Below are positions 34,052 through 41,862 of a stretch of DNA of 64,000 nt, in pieces. Positions within the stretch are counted from its first letter, which is position 1. Every line of letters begins with the position of its first letter. Both the position numbers and the translations under genes were made by a program. Origin of the DNA: Geodermatophilus bullaregiensis (lineage in GTDB: Bacteria; Actinomycetota; Actinomycetes; Mycobacteriales; Geodermatophilaceae); NCBI RefSeq assembly GCF_016907675.1, contig NZ_JAFBCJ010000001.1:3596001-3660000 (forward strand). Direction: 5' to 3'. The notes beneath the pieces were generated by a model, which was given only the letters and a program-made list of their open reading frames with translations, did no database searches and was not told the origin of the DNA.

Positions 34052-34736
34052 CACCCGGCGCCGGTCGGGCGCCACCGCCCAGCGCGGCGGCGACCTCGGC
34101 GACCACGCGGACGGTGCGGGTCCCGGGGGCGCAGGCGTCGGCCACCGACAGCGCGTCGGGGAAGCCGTGGATGCCGGCGAGCTCGGGCAGGTCGAGCACG
34201 GTGAGCCCGGCGTCCACGAGTGCGGCGCGGGTGTGCTCGCCGGTGTCGCCACGGCCCGTCGGCACGCCCCGCAGCACCCCTGCCGCGGCGGCGCAGTACA
34301 GGCCGAGCGCCCACCAGCCGCCGTCCGGGGCCGTGCCGAGGACCGCCGTCCCGTGCCCCGCCGACAGCAGCCGGTCCAGGCACGCGGCCAGCAGCGCCGG
34401 CGTCACCTGCGGGGTGTCCGTGCCGATGAGCAGGGTGGGCAGGCCGCTCCCGGAGGAGCCCGCCGCGTCGGCGAAGGCGACCGCCAGGCGGGTGCCGAGG
34501 TCCCCGTCGACCTGCGGGACGACGTGGCAACCGGACAGGTCGAGGTCACCGGCGGCGCCGTCGAGGGCCACCACCCGGCGGGCCACCGGCGTGGCGCGCA
34601 CCGCGTCGAGGGTGTCGGACACCGCGGCCGCGGTGATCGCCGCGGCCTGGCCGGGCGTGCACGGCGGGATCGAGCGGGTCCCGTCCCGCCCGGGTGCGGG
34701 GACCACCAGCACCTGGGCGGCCAGGGCGGCGCTCAC
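34017..34736 (-). CDS. DUF2064 / TIGR04282-like glycosyltransferase-fold protein
   Basis: The 239-residue protein has the GT-A-like features of DUF2064: LLIGTDTPQVTPALL with the metal-binding Asp pair, AVLGTAPDGGWWALGL, and ELAGIHGFPDALSVAD. Members belong to the CofC/nucleotidyltransferase-like superfamily, and some are annotated in arsenosugar biosynthesis. The N-terminus (VLVVPAPGRDGTRSIPPCTP) lacks the usual K-x-P-x-P-G-x-V-K-T-R basic loop, so catalytic ability is uncertain. The GTG start overlaps the stop of a doubtful 31-codon frame. The end overlaps the FN3 gene. Confidence 0.8.
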   Translation of the reverse strand: MSAALAAQVLVVPAPGRDGTRSIPPCTPGQAAAITAAAVSDTLDAVRATPVARRVVALDGAAGDLDLSGCHVVPQVDGDLGTRLAVAFADAAGSSGSGLPTLLIGTDTPQVTPALLAACLDRLLSAGHGTAVLGTAPDGGWWALGLYCAAAAGVLRGVPTGRGDTGEHTRAALVDAGLTVLDLPELAGIHGFPDALSVADACAPGTRTVRVVAEVAAALGGGARPAPGVSRAAPTPSRR

Positions 34737-34961
34737 CGTGCCCGCACCACGCGGACGCCGCGCACGGTGGCGGTGGGCACCCGACGTGCGCCGGCGCGCC
34801 TGCGGCGGGGGAGGACGGGGTCGGGCACCCGGGGACCGTAGCCCTCGGCGCAGGGCACCCGCCCGCGTCCGCCGGTGCACCACCCGTCCGGATGGCCCCC
34901 GGTCGGCAGCACGGCGAGGTCGCGGGGGAGACCGTCGGTGCCCGCCGCTACCGTCCGCCGC

Positions 34962-35510
34962 GTGGACCGCGTGCGCTGTGCGTGGGGCGACAGCGCCCCC
35001 GAGTACGTCCGCTACCACGACGAGGAGTGGGGCACCCCGCTGCACGGCGACGACGCCCTGTTCGAGCGGCTCTGCCTCGAGGCGTTCCAGTCGGGCCTGT
35101 CGTGGATCACGATCCTGCGCAAGCGGCCGGCGTTCCGCGCCGCCTTCGCCGGCTTCTCGATCGACGCGGTCGCGGAGTTCACCGCCGACGACGAGGCCCG
35201 CTTGCTGGCCGACGCCGGCATCGTCCGCAACCGCGCGAAGATCGCCGCCGCCGTCCGCAACGCCCGCGCCGCCCAGCAGGTCCCGGAGGGCCTGTCGGAG
35301 CTGCTGTGGTCCTTCGCGCCGTCCGGGCCGCGTCCGCGGCCGGCCACACTGGCCGACGTCCCGGCCACCAGCCCCGAGTCGACGGCGATGGCGAAGGAGC
35401 TCAAGCGGCGCGGCTTCGTGTTCGTCGGACCGACCACCGCCTACGCGCTCATGCAGGCCACGGGCATGGTCGACGACCACGTGAGCACCTGCTTCCGGGC
35501 CACCCCGTAG
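34962..35510 (+). CDS. tag: DNA-3-methyladenine glycosylase I
   Basis: Tag removes 3-methyladenine from alkylated DNA. The 182-residue protein has the typical start RCAWGDSAPEYVRYHDEEWG, in which the Cys and Tyr are near the zinc and base-binding sites. It continues with LFERLCLEAFQSGLSWITIL and ends GMVDDHVSTCF with the C-terminal zinc ligands. GTG 34962 is chosen since the conserved region starts six codons later. It is followed by the DUF3117 gene, an order I recall from mycobacteria. Confidence 0.95.
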   Translation: MDRVRCAWGDSAPEYVRYHDEEWGTPLHGDDALFERLCLEAFQSGLSWITILRKRPAFRAAFAGFSIDAVAEFTADDEARLLADAGIVRNRAKIAAAVRNARAAQQVPEGLSELLWSFAPSGPRPRPATLADVPATSPESTAMAKELKRRGFVFVGPTTAYALMQATGMVDDHVSTCFRATP

Positions 35511-35627
35511 GGGGCCCAGGTTGGTCTCCCGGCGGGGATACGGGATCATTGCCGCGGAGCTCACTGCACGAAGGACAGCCACACCGCACCTCCAGAGGGT
35601 CGCGGGTGGCCGGCGAAGGAGGCACGC

Positions 35628-35795
35628 ATGGCGGCCATGAAGCCGCGCACGGGTGAAGGTCCCCTGGAGGTCACCAAGGAGGGGCGCGGCCTGGTCATGC
35701 GGGTGCCGCTCGAAGGCGGCGGTCGCCTGGTCGTCGAGCTGTCGCCCGACGAGGCCGCGGCGCTCTCCGAGGCCCTGAAGGGCGCGACCAGCTGA
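35628..35795 (+). CDS. DUF3117 small conserved protein
   Basis: This 55-residue protein (MAAMKPRTGEGPLEVTKEGR, then LVMRVPLEGGGRLVVELSPDE) is nearly identical to the DUF3117 family, which is strongly conserved across actinobacteria and located beside tag. The fold is probably a small beta-sheet plus helix; no function is known. The ATG at 35628 is preceded by GAAGGAGG. The TGA overlaps a CTG that could be the start of the following aminopeptidase gene. Confidence 0.95.
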   Translation: MAAMKPRTGEGPLEVTKEGRGLVMRVPLEGGGRLVVELSPDEAAALSEALKGATS

Positions 35796-35884
35796 ACGCC
35801 TCCGCGAGCCTGCCCCCGGGCAGCCCCGCGCAGGACGACGCGGCCCCGGCCGCCGGCAGCACGCCGGCGACCGGGGCCGCCCCC

Positions 35885-37411
35885 TTGCCGCGGGTCGACC
35901 TGCTCACCGCCCTGCCCCCGCTCGGGGAGGACGACGTCCTCGCCGTCCCGGTCGGCACCGGCGGCACGCTCCCCGCCTGGCTGACCTCCCCGGCGCCCGG
36001 CGCCGACCCGCCGGTGCCGGCCGACCTGCTCGCCGCCGCGCTGCGCGACACCGGCAACACCGGCAAGGCCGGCGCGATCACCGACCTGCCCGTCCCCGGC
36101 CGCCGCCCGCGCAGCGTCGTCGCCGTCGGCCTGGGTGACGGGACCCTGCCGCACCTGCGGTCCTACGTCGCCACCGCCGTCCGCCGGGCGCAGACGCTCG
36201 CCGAGTGGGGAGCCACCGGTCTGGTGCTGCCCGTCGACGGCGCGGCCGCGCCCGCCGGTGCCGACGAGGTGCGCGCCGCCGTCGAGGCCGCGCTGCTGGC
36301 CGGCTACCGCTTCCGCGACACCTCCACGCCGCACCCGGCGCGGCTGGCCACGGTCACCGTCGTCGCCGCCGACGCCGCCGACCCGGCCGTGGGCGCCGCC
36401 GCCCGAACCGGCGAGGTCACCGGCGCGGCCGTCGCCTGGGCGCGCGACCTGGTCAACACCCCGAGCAACACCAAGGACCCGGCGTGGCTGGCCGAGCAGG
36501 CCGTGCAGCGGCTGGCCGCGCTGCCGCACGTCACCGTCACCGTGCTCGGCCCCGAGGAGCTCGCCGACGGCGGCTTCGGCGGCGTGCTCGCCGTGGGCGG
36601 CGGCTCGGCGTGCCCGCCGCGGGTCGTCGTCGTCGCCTACGAGCCGCCCGGTGCCGGCCCGGCCCGGCCGGTGCTGGTGGGCAAGGGCATCACGTTCGAC
36701 ACCGGTGGCCTCTCGATCAAGCCCAACGCCGGCATGCGCGAGATGAAGACCGACATGGCCGGCGGGGCCGCGGTGCTCGCCGCCGTCGACGCCGCGGCGC
36801 GGCTGGAGCTGCCGGTCGCGGTGACCGCCGTCGTCCCGGCCGCGGAGAACGCGGTGTCGGGGTCGTCCTACCGGCCGGCCGACGTCGTCCGGCACGTCGG
36901 CGGGCGCACCACCGAGGTGCAGAACACCGACGCCGAGGGCCGCATGGTGCTCGCCGACGGCCTGGCGTGGGGGCGGCTGGAGCTGGGCGCCACGGTGCTG
37001 GTCGACGTCGCCACGCTGACCGGCGCGATGAAGGTCGCGCTCGGCACGCGGACGGCGGGGCTGTACGCCACCACCGACGGGCTGGCCACCGCGCTGTCCA
37101 CCGCCGCCCTGCACGCCGGCGAGCGGGTGTGGCGGATGCCGCTGGCCGAGGAGTACGCCGACCTGCTCGACAGCGCGGTCGCCGACGCCAACAACGCCCC
37201 GGGCAACCCCGGCGGCACCACCGCCGCGCTGTTCCTGCGGCCCTTCGCCGGCGACCTGCCCTGGGCGCACCTCGACGTCGCCGGTCCGGCGCGGGCCGGC
37301 TCCGACGACGCCGAGGTGGTCAAGGGCGGCACCGGCTTCGGCGCCCGCACGCTGCTGCGCTGGCTGGAGGCCGGCGCGCCGGTCGACCCGCCGCCCACCA
37401 CCGTCGACTGA
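35885..37411 (+). CDS. pepA: Leucyl aminopeptidase (M17)
   Basis: The 508-residue protein is a cytosolic dimetal aminopeptidase. Catalytic landmarks are GKGITFDTGGLSIKPNAGMR with Lys/Asp metal ligands, MKTDMAGGAAVLAAV and the signature NTDAEGRMVLADGL, followed by LTGAMKVALG. The start is uncertain. TTG 35885 gives a normal N-terminus (PRVDLLTALPPLG), but the frame stays open upstream to a CTG at 35792 that overlaps the DUF3117 stop as CTGA and would add 31 Ala/Pro-rich residues. No ATG or GTG is available. It frees N-terminal residues in peptide turnover. Confidence 0.92.
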   Translation: MPRVDLLTALPPLGEDDVLAVPVGTGGTLPAWLTSPAPGADPPVPADLLAAALRDTGNTGKAGAITDLPVPGRRPRSVVAVGLGDGTLPHLRSYVATAVRRAQTLAEWGATGLVLPVDGAAAPAGADEVRAAVEAALLAGYRFRDTSTPHPARLATVTVVAADAADPAVGAAARTGEVTGAAVAWARDLVNTPSNTKDPAWLAEQAVQRLAALPHVTVTVLGPEELADGGFGGVLAVGGGSACPPRVVVVAYEPPGAGPARPVLVGKGITFDTGGLSIKPNAGMREMKTDMAGGAAVLAAVDAAARLELPVAVTAVVPAAENAVSGSSYRPADVVRHVGGRTTEVQNTDAEGRMVLADGLAWGRLELGATVLVDVATLTGAMKVALGTRTAGLYATTDGLATALSTAALHAGERVWRMPLAEEYADLLDSAVADANNAPGNPGGTTAALFLRPFAGDLPWAHLDVAGPARAGSDDAEVVKGGTGFGARTLLRWLEAGAPVDPPPTTVD

Positions 37412-37435
37412 CCTACCGATCGACCGAGGAGCCCC

Positions 37436-38896
37436 GTGAGCACCGACGACACCGGCGTCGTCTTCCCCGCCGGTCCCGACGGGCGGCGCAGCACCGCGGC
37501 GGTCGGGCGGGCGGTGGTCGCCGATGCGCTCCGCCCGGTCGACCCGGTCGGCGCCCGCGCCGCCGAGCAGGAGACCAACTGGCGGGCCGGGTACCTGGTG
37601 CACTTCCGCCGGCTGGTCGAGGCGGGGCTGGCCTCCCCGCAGGCGGCGCTGACCGTCGCCGGCACCGGGCTCGACGCCGTCTCCGGCCGGATGCGGGTGG
37701 CCGGCGACGACGGCGAGCAGCCCCTGCGCGCGCTGCTCACCGCACCCGCGGGGCGCTCGCTGGGGACCCGCGAGGTGACCGGGCAGGCCGAGCCCGAGCG
37801 CGAGTTCACGCTGCCCTTCTCCGGCCGGCGGCTGCGCGGGGACGACCTGCTGCGACGGCTGGACACCTGGGTCGAGCGCGGCGTCATGGAGCCCTCGGCG
37901 GCCGAGGCGGTGCGCACCGTGGTCGCGCACCCGGAGTGGCTGGCGCTGCCCGGGCGCACGGTGGCGGTGCTCGGTGCCGGCGCGGAGATGGGGCCGCTGA
38001 CCGCGCTGCTGCGGTGGGGCGCCACCGTGGCCGGCGTCGACCTGCCGCGGCCGGACCTGTGGCGGCGGGTCCTCGACACCGCCCGCCGCGGCGCCGGCAC
38101 GCTGCTGGTGCCGACCGCGGGCGACGCGGACCTGCCCGCCGCCGCGGGGGCCGACCTGGTGCGCGAGGTGCCCGCCGTCGGCGACTGGCTGACCGGGCTG
38201 CCCGGCGAGCTGGTCCTCGGGAACTACGTCTACGCCGACGGCGCCACGAACGTGCGGGTGTCGGCCGCCGTCGACGCGCTCACCCAGCGGCTGCAGGCCG
38301 CGCGGCCGGAGGCGGCGCTGGCCTTCCTCGCCACCCCCACCGACGTCTTCGCCGTCCCGGGGGAGGCCGTCGCGCAGTCGGTGCGCAACTACGCCGGCCG
38401 GTCGCGGTTCGGCAAGCTGGTCGGCCGTCCGCTGCGGACCCTCTCGGCCGGGCGGCTGCTGCAGCGGGCCTACGTGCCCGGCGCCGACCCCGGCATCAGC
38501 GACGACCTGGTCGCCCAGCAGGGGCCGAACTACGCGCTGGCCAAGCGGCTGCAGCGGTGGCGGGCCACGGTGGCGCGGGCGGCCGGGACCACGGTGTCGA
38601 TGAACGTCGCGCCGCCGACCCGCACCCGGTCGGTGGTGAAGAACCGCGCGCTGGCCGCCGCGTACGCCGGGGCGCACCGCTTCGGCGTCGAGGTGTTCGA
38701 GCCGGCGACGTCGAACGTGCTCATGGCGGCGCTGATGGTGCACGACCTGCACACGGGCGGCGGGCCGCGGCACGAGCACCCGTGGCAGGACGAGGCGCAC
38801 GCCGCCGTGCACGGCGGGCTGTGGCGCACGGCCTACGCCCCGCGCAGCGCGCTGGGGCTGGCCGCGGTGCTGGGCCTCGGGGCGGCGCGGGGCTGA
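37436..38896 (+). CDS. Unrecognised Rossmann-like protein
   Basis: I do not recognise this 486-residue protein. The middle has a nucleotide-binding-like turn, TVAVLGAGAEMGPLTALLRWGATVAGVDLP, split here as TVAVLGAGAEMGPL and LLRWGATVAGVDLP (about residues 178-208); this resembles a Rossmann or methyltransferase GxGxxxG strand-turn. The N-terminal part (EQETNWRAGYLVHFRRLVE) is helical, and a later segment (GNYVYADGATNVRVSAAVDA) looks like a substrate pocket. There is no signal peptide; a short hydrophobic end (LGLAAVLGLGAARG) closes the protein. It lies 24 bp after pepA and may share its transcript. Confidence 0.7.
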   Translation: MSTDDTGVVFPAGPDGRRSTAAVGRAVVADALRPVDPVGARAAEQETNWRAGYLVHFRRLVEAGLASPQAALTVAGTGLDAVSGRMRVAGDDGEQPLRALLTAPAGRSLGTREVTGQAEPEREFTLPFSGRRLRGDDLLRRLDTWVERGVMEPSAAEAVRTVVAHPEWLALPGRTVAVLGAGAEMGPLTALLRWGATVAGVDLPRPDLWRRVLDTARRGAGTLLVPTAGDADLPAAAGADLVREVPAVGDWLTGLPGELVLGNYVYADGATNVRVSAAVDALTQRLQAARPEAALAFLATPTDVFAVPGEAVAQSVRNYAGRSRFGKLVGRPLRTLSAGRLLQRAYVPGADPGISDDLVAQQGPNYALAKRLQRWRATVARAAGTTVSMNVAPPTRTRSVVKNRALAAAYAGAHRFGVEVFEPATSNVLMAALMVHDLHTGGGPRHEHPWQDEAHAAVHGGLWRTAYAPRSALGLAAVLGLGAARG

Positions 38897-38907
38897 GGGG
38901 CCCCGGG

Positions 38908-39417
38908 TCACTCCCCGACGACGCCGTCGACCGCCTCCCGCAGCAGGTCGGCGTGCCCGTTGTGCCGGGCGGTCTCCTCGAGCAGGTGCAGCAGCATCCA
39001 CCGGAGGCTGAAGCGGTTGCCGTTGCGCAGCGAGCCGGCCGACAGCGCGTCGAGGTCGCCGGCGGCCGCGACCACCGCGTCGGTGCGCCGGCAGGCCTCC
39101 TCGTACCGGCGGCGCAGCTCGTCGGGCTCGAGGTCGACGGCGACGTGCCACTCCCAGTCCCGGTCGGCCGACCAGTCCACGCCCGGCCACGGCTCGGGCA
39201 GCGGCTGCCCCGAGAAGTCCTCCACCGACCAGGACTCCTCGACGTAGGCCAGGTGGTACAGCAGCCCGGCGAGCGTCATCGACGACGGCGCGTGCTGCCG
39301 CGCCAGCTGCTCGCGGGTCAGCCCCTCCGTCTTCAGCAGCAGGGTCTCGCGCTGGTGGTCGAGGAAGCCGGTCAGCTGGGCGGTCTCGGAGGCGGACTCC
39401 GGCGGGTCGGTGCGCAC
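38908..39417 (-). CDS. DinB family protein (DUF664-like)
   Basis: The 169-residue four-helix protein contains LAGLLYHLAYVEESW with the first metal-binding His and LRWMLLHLLEETARHNGHAD with two more, the triad of DinB/mycothiol-dependent S-transferase-like proteins. Such proteins often use mycothiol in actinobacteria, consistent with mshB in this window. The reaction is unknown. GTG at 39415-39417 is the start. Confidence 0.88.
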   Translation of the reverse strand: MRTDPPESASETAQLTGFLDHQRETLLLKTEGLTREQLARQHAPSSMTLAGLLYHLAYVEESWSVEDFSGQPLPEPWPGVDWSADRDWEWHVAVDLEPDELRRRYEEACRRTDAVVAAAGDLDALSAGSLRNGNRFSLRWMLLHLLEETARHNGHADLLREAVDGVVGE

Positions 39418-39539
39418 CCGCCGACCCTCGCACGCGGCGCTGCCGAGACCCTCCCCGTTCCGCCTCTCGCGCGCGAAGGGCGTGCTCAGGGGCGGGTTCG
39501 GGGTCCGGAGGTGTCGAAGGCGGGTCGTAGGTCCGGGTC

Positions 39540-40231
39540 GTGCAGGAGGTCGTGGAGTACCGGTCGTCGGTGGAGCGTGCGCTCGCCGGGTGGCTGGTCG
39601 AGCGGCCTGCGCCGTTCCGCCGGCTGCCGGTCGGGCTGCTGTCGCGGGAGCAGAAGGCCGCGGAGTTGCAGCAGGTGGCTGCGCTGGAGGCGCGCACGGC
39701 CGCGTACAAGGCCGAGCTGGTGCTCGGGCTGGCCGACGAGGCCGGCGTCCTGCGGGCCGCGGCCAGCCTCGACCGGCTGCGCCGGCTGGCCCGCCGCGGC
39801 TGCCCCGACCACCCCGGCGAGGGCGACTGCGGGTGCGCGGTGCTCGACCGCCCGGCCGAGATCGACCGGTACGACCCCAGCGACGACCAGCAGACCTTCG
39901 TGCACACCCGCGACCGCACCTGCCGCTTCCCCACCTGCGGGCAACGCGTCGGGTGGGCCGACGCCGACCACGTCGTCCCGCACGCCTGCGGCGGCGCCAC
40001 CGACTGCGCCAACCTGTGCTGCCTGTGCCGCAGCCACCACCGGCTCAAGACCCTCGCCCGCGGCTGGCGCTTCCAGATGGACGCCGACGGCGTCCTCACC
40101 GTCACCACACCCTCGGGCATCACGAGGACCACGAGACCACCGGGCCTGCGACCACCCCCCGCCGTCGACACCGGACCACCGCCGCAGCCCGACCGCCGGT
40201 ACCGCCGGACGACGACCCGCCACCCTTCTGA
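39540..40231 (+). pseudogene. Degenerate DUF222/HNH endonuclease (13E12-repeat type)
   Basis: The N-terminus reads like intact DUF222 proteins (EVVEYRSSVERALAGWLVER, LSREQKAAELQQVAALEART). After VLGLADEAG the frame jumps directly to the C-terminal part of the family, so roughly 250 residues of DUF222 are missing. The HNH region is intact (DADHVVPHACGG, CANLCCLCRSHHR). Near the end the frame runs on into the convergent crtI gene. The family-like ending DDDPPPF-stop occurs in another frame and ends at 40231, so a frameshift has also happened. It is almost certainly inactive. Such genes occur in many copies in actinobacteria. Confidence 0.75.
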
Positions 40232-40284
40232 CGGGACGGGCGTCGGCTCGCTCGCGCTCGGACGAAGCCGGTCCCCTCGGCCGC

Positions 40285-41787
40285 TCAGGCGGAGCCGACC
40301 AGCCCGGCGACGATCTCGGCCGACAGGGCGACCAGCGGCAACCCGCCACCGGGGTGCGAGGACCCGCCGACCAGGTAGAGCCCGCGCACCGGTGCGGCGT
40401 TGCCCGGCCGGAGGAACGCCGCGCGGGCGCCGTTGCTGGAGGTGCCGTAGATGGAGCCGCCGACGCTGCCGGTCTCCCGGGCGAGGTCGGCCGGGCTGCG
40501 GGCCACGCACCAGCGCACCCGGTCGCGGACGTCGAGTCCGCGCGCGGCCATGACCTCGAGGACCCGGGTGGCGTAGCGGTCGGCCAGGCCCGGCGCGTCC
40601 CAGTCGACGCCGCTGTCGGGGTCGTGCCGCGGTGCGTTGACCAGCACGAACCACGACTCGCTGTCGTCGCCGGGCCGGGTGGCCGGGTCGTCGGGCGCGC
40701 TGACGTACACGGTCGGGTCGGGCACCGGGCAGGGCACGCCGCGGTGCCGGCCGGTGCCGAAGACGGCGTCGAACTCGGCGTCGTAGTCCGCGGGGAACAG
40801 CACGGTGTGGTGGGCCAGGCCCGGCGTCCGCCCGCGCAGCGCGAGCAGCAGGACGAACCCCGACAGCGACGGCGTGGCCCGGGTCAGCCCGCGCCGCACC
40901 GCCCGCGTGCGGCGGTCCGGGGGCAGCAGGTCGGCGTACAGCGCGGTCGCGTCGGCGCCCGAGACGACCACGTCGGCGGTCATCTCCCCGCCGTCGGCCA
41001 GCTCCACGCCCGACACCCGCCCGCCGTCGCGCAGCACCCGGCGCACCGGGGTGCCGGTCCGGATCTCCGCGCCCCGGTCGCGGGCCCGCTCGGCCACCGC
41101 CTCCGCCAGCCGGTGCAGCCCGCCGCGCACGTACCAGGAGCCGAAGGCCTGCTCGACGTAGGGGACGGTGGCCAGCACCGCCGGGGCGCGCCGCGGGTCG
41201 GAGCCGGAGTAGGTGGCGTAGCGGTCGAGCAGCACCTGCAGCCGGGGATCGCGCAGGTAGCGCCCGCCCAGGCCGCGCAGCGTCTGCCAGGGCGCCACGG
41301 TGCCGACGTCGGCCGGGTCGCGGGCCAGCCGGGCCAGCGTGGCCGCCCCGCGCAGCGGCGAGCGGAGGAAGGGCTGCTCGGTGATCGCCCACATCGCCTC
41401 GGCGCGGTCGAGCAGCTCCCGCCACTGCCCGCCGGCACCGTCGCCCAGCGCGCCGTCGAGCGCGGCGGGCACCTGCTCGAGGTGCCCGGGCATCGCCAGC
41501 CGGGTGCCGTCGGCGAACCGGTAGTCGACGGCCGGGTCGAGGCGCTCGAGGTCGACCGCGTCCTCCAGCGGGCCGCCGGTGGCGTCGAAGAGGTCGCGGT
41601 GCACCTGCGGCAGCGTGACCAGGCTCGGGCCGGTGTCGAAGGCGTGCCCGTCGCGGGCGTACCAGCCGAGCTTGCCGCCGATGCCGCCGGACTGCTCGAG
41701 GACGGTGACCCGGTGCCCGAGGGCGGCCAGCCGTGCGGCGGCGGCCAGGCCGCCGAGCCCCGCTCCGACGACCACCACCCGCGCCAC
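40285..41787 (-). CDS. crtI: Phytoene desaturase-like FAD oxidoreductase
   Basis: The 500-residue protein has the FAD-binding N-terminus VVVVGAGLGGLAAAARLAAL followed by GGKLGWYARDGHAFDTGPSL, and the C-terminal YLVGGSSHPGGGLPLV motif of CrtI-type carotenoid desaturases. These insert double bonds into phytoene or related carotenoids; the exact product range cannot be read here. No phytoene synthase or cyclase gene is adjacent, so the rest of the pathway lies elsewhere. Two GTG starts (41793 and 41787) are possible. A repeat element lies just upstream. Confidence 0.88.
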   Translation of the reverse strand: MARVVVVGAGLGGLAAAARLAALGHRVTVLEQSGGIGGKLGWYARDGHAFDTGPSLVTLPQVHRDLFDATGGPLEDAVDLERLDPAVDYRFADGTRLAMPGHLEQVPAALDGALGDGAGGQWRELLDRAEAMWAITEQPFLRSPLRGAATLARLARDPADVGTVAPWQTLRGLGGRYLRDPRLQVLLDRYATYSGSDPRRAPAVLATVPYVEQAFGSWYVRGGLHRLAEAVAERARDRGAEIRTGTPVRRVLRDGGRVSGVELADGGEMTADVVVSGADATALYADLLPPDRRTRAVRRGLTRATPSLSGFVLLLALRGRTPGLAHHTVLFPADYDAEFDAVFGTGRHRGVPCPVPDPTVYVSAPDDPATRPGDDSESWFVLVNAPRHDPDSGVDWDAPGLADRYATRVLEVMAARGLDVRDRVRWCVARSPADLARETGSVGGSIYGTSSNGARAAFLRPGNAAPVRGLYLVGGSSHPGGGLPLVALSAEIVAGLVGSA

Positions 41788-41810
41788 GACCACACGGTAG
41801 TCGAGGGGTC

Positions 41811-41862
41811 TCCCTGCCCCCTGCCGCTCGCAGGCTCGCGACGGGCCCCCGCCGGGAGGCCG
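41811..41862. repeat. Extragenic palindromic repeat, copy 1
   Basis: This 52-bp element begins TCCCTGCCCCCTGCCGCTCG and ends GCCGGGAGGCCG against the stop codon of the spore-photoproduct-lyase-like gene. It matches the element at 57862-57913 at 45 of 52 positions in the same orientation (counted by eye). Both can fold into imperfect hairpins. It probably belongs to a dispersed extragenic family. Confidence 0.7.

Noticed and set aside
34733-34828. 31-codon Arg-rich minus-strand frame overlapping the DUF2064 start as GTGA
   Set aside because: The composition (VPDPVLPRRRRAGARR) looks like random G+C-rich sequence; the overlap alone does not prove coding.
40233-40275. Bulged hairpin between the HNH pseudogene and crtI
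   Set aside because: GGGAC/GTCCC and CGGCT/AGCCG can pair, but a 6-nt bulge on one side makes the structure unconvincing.
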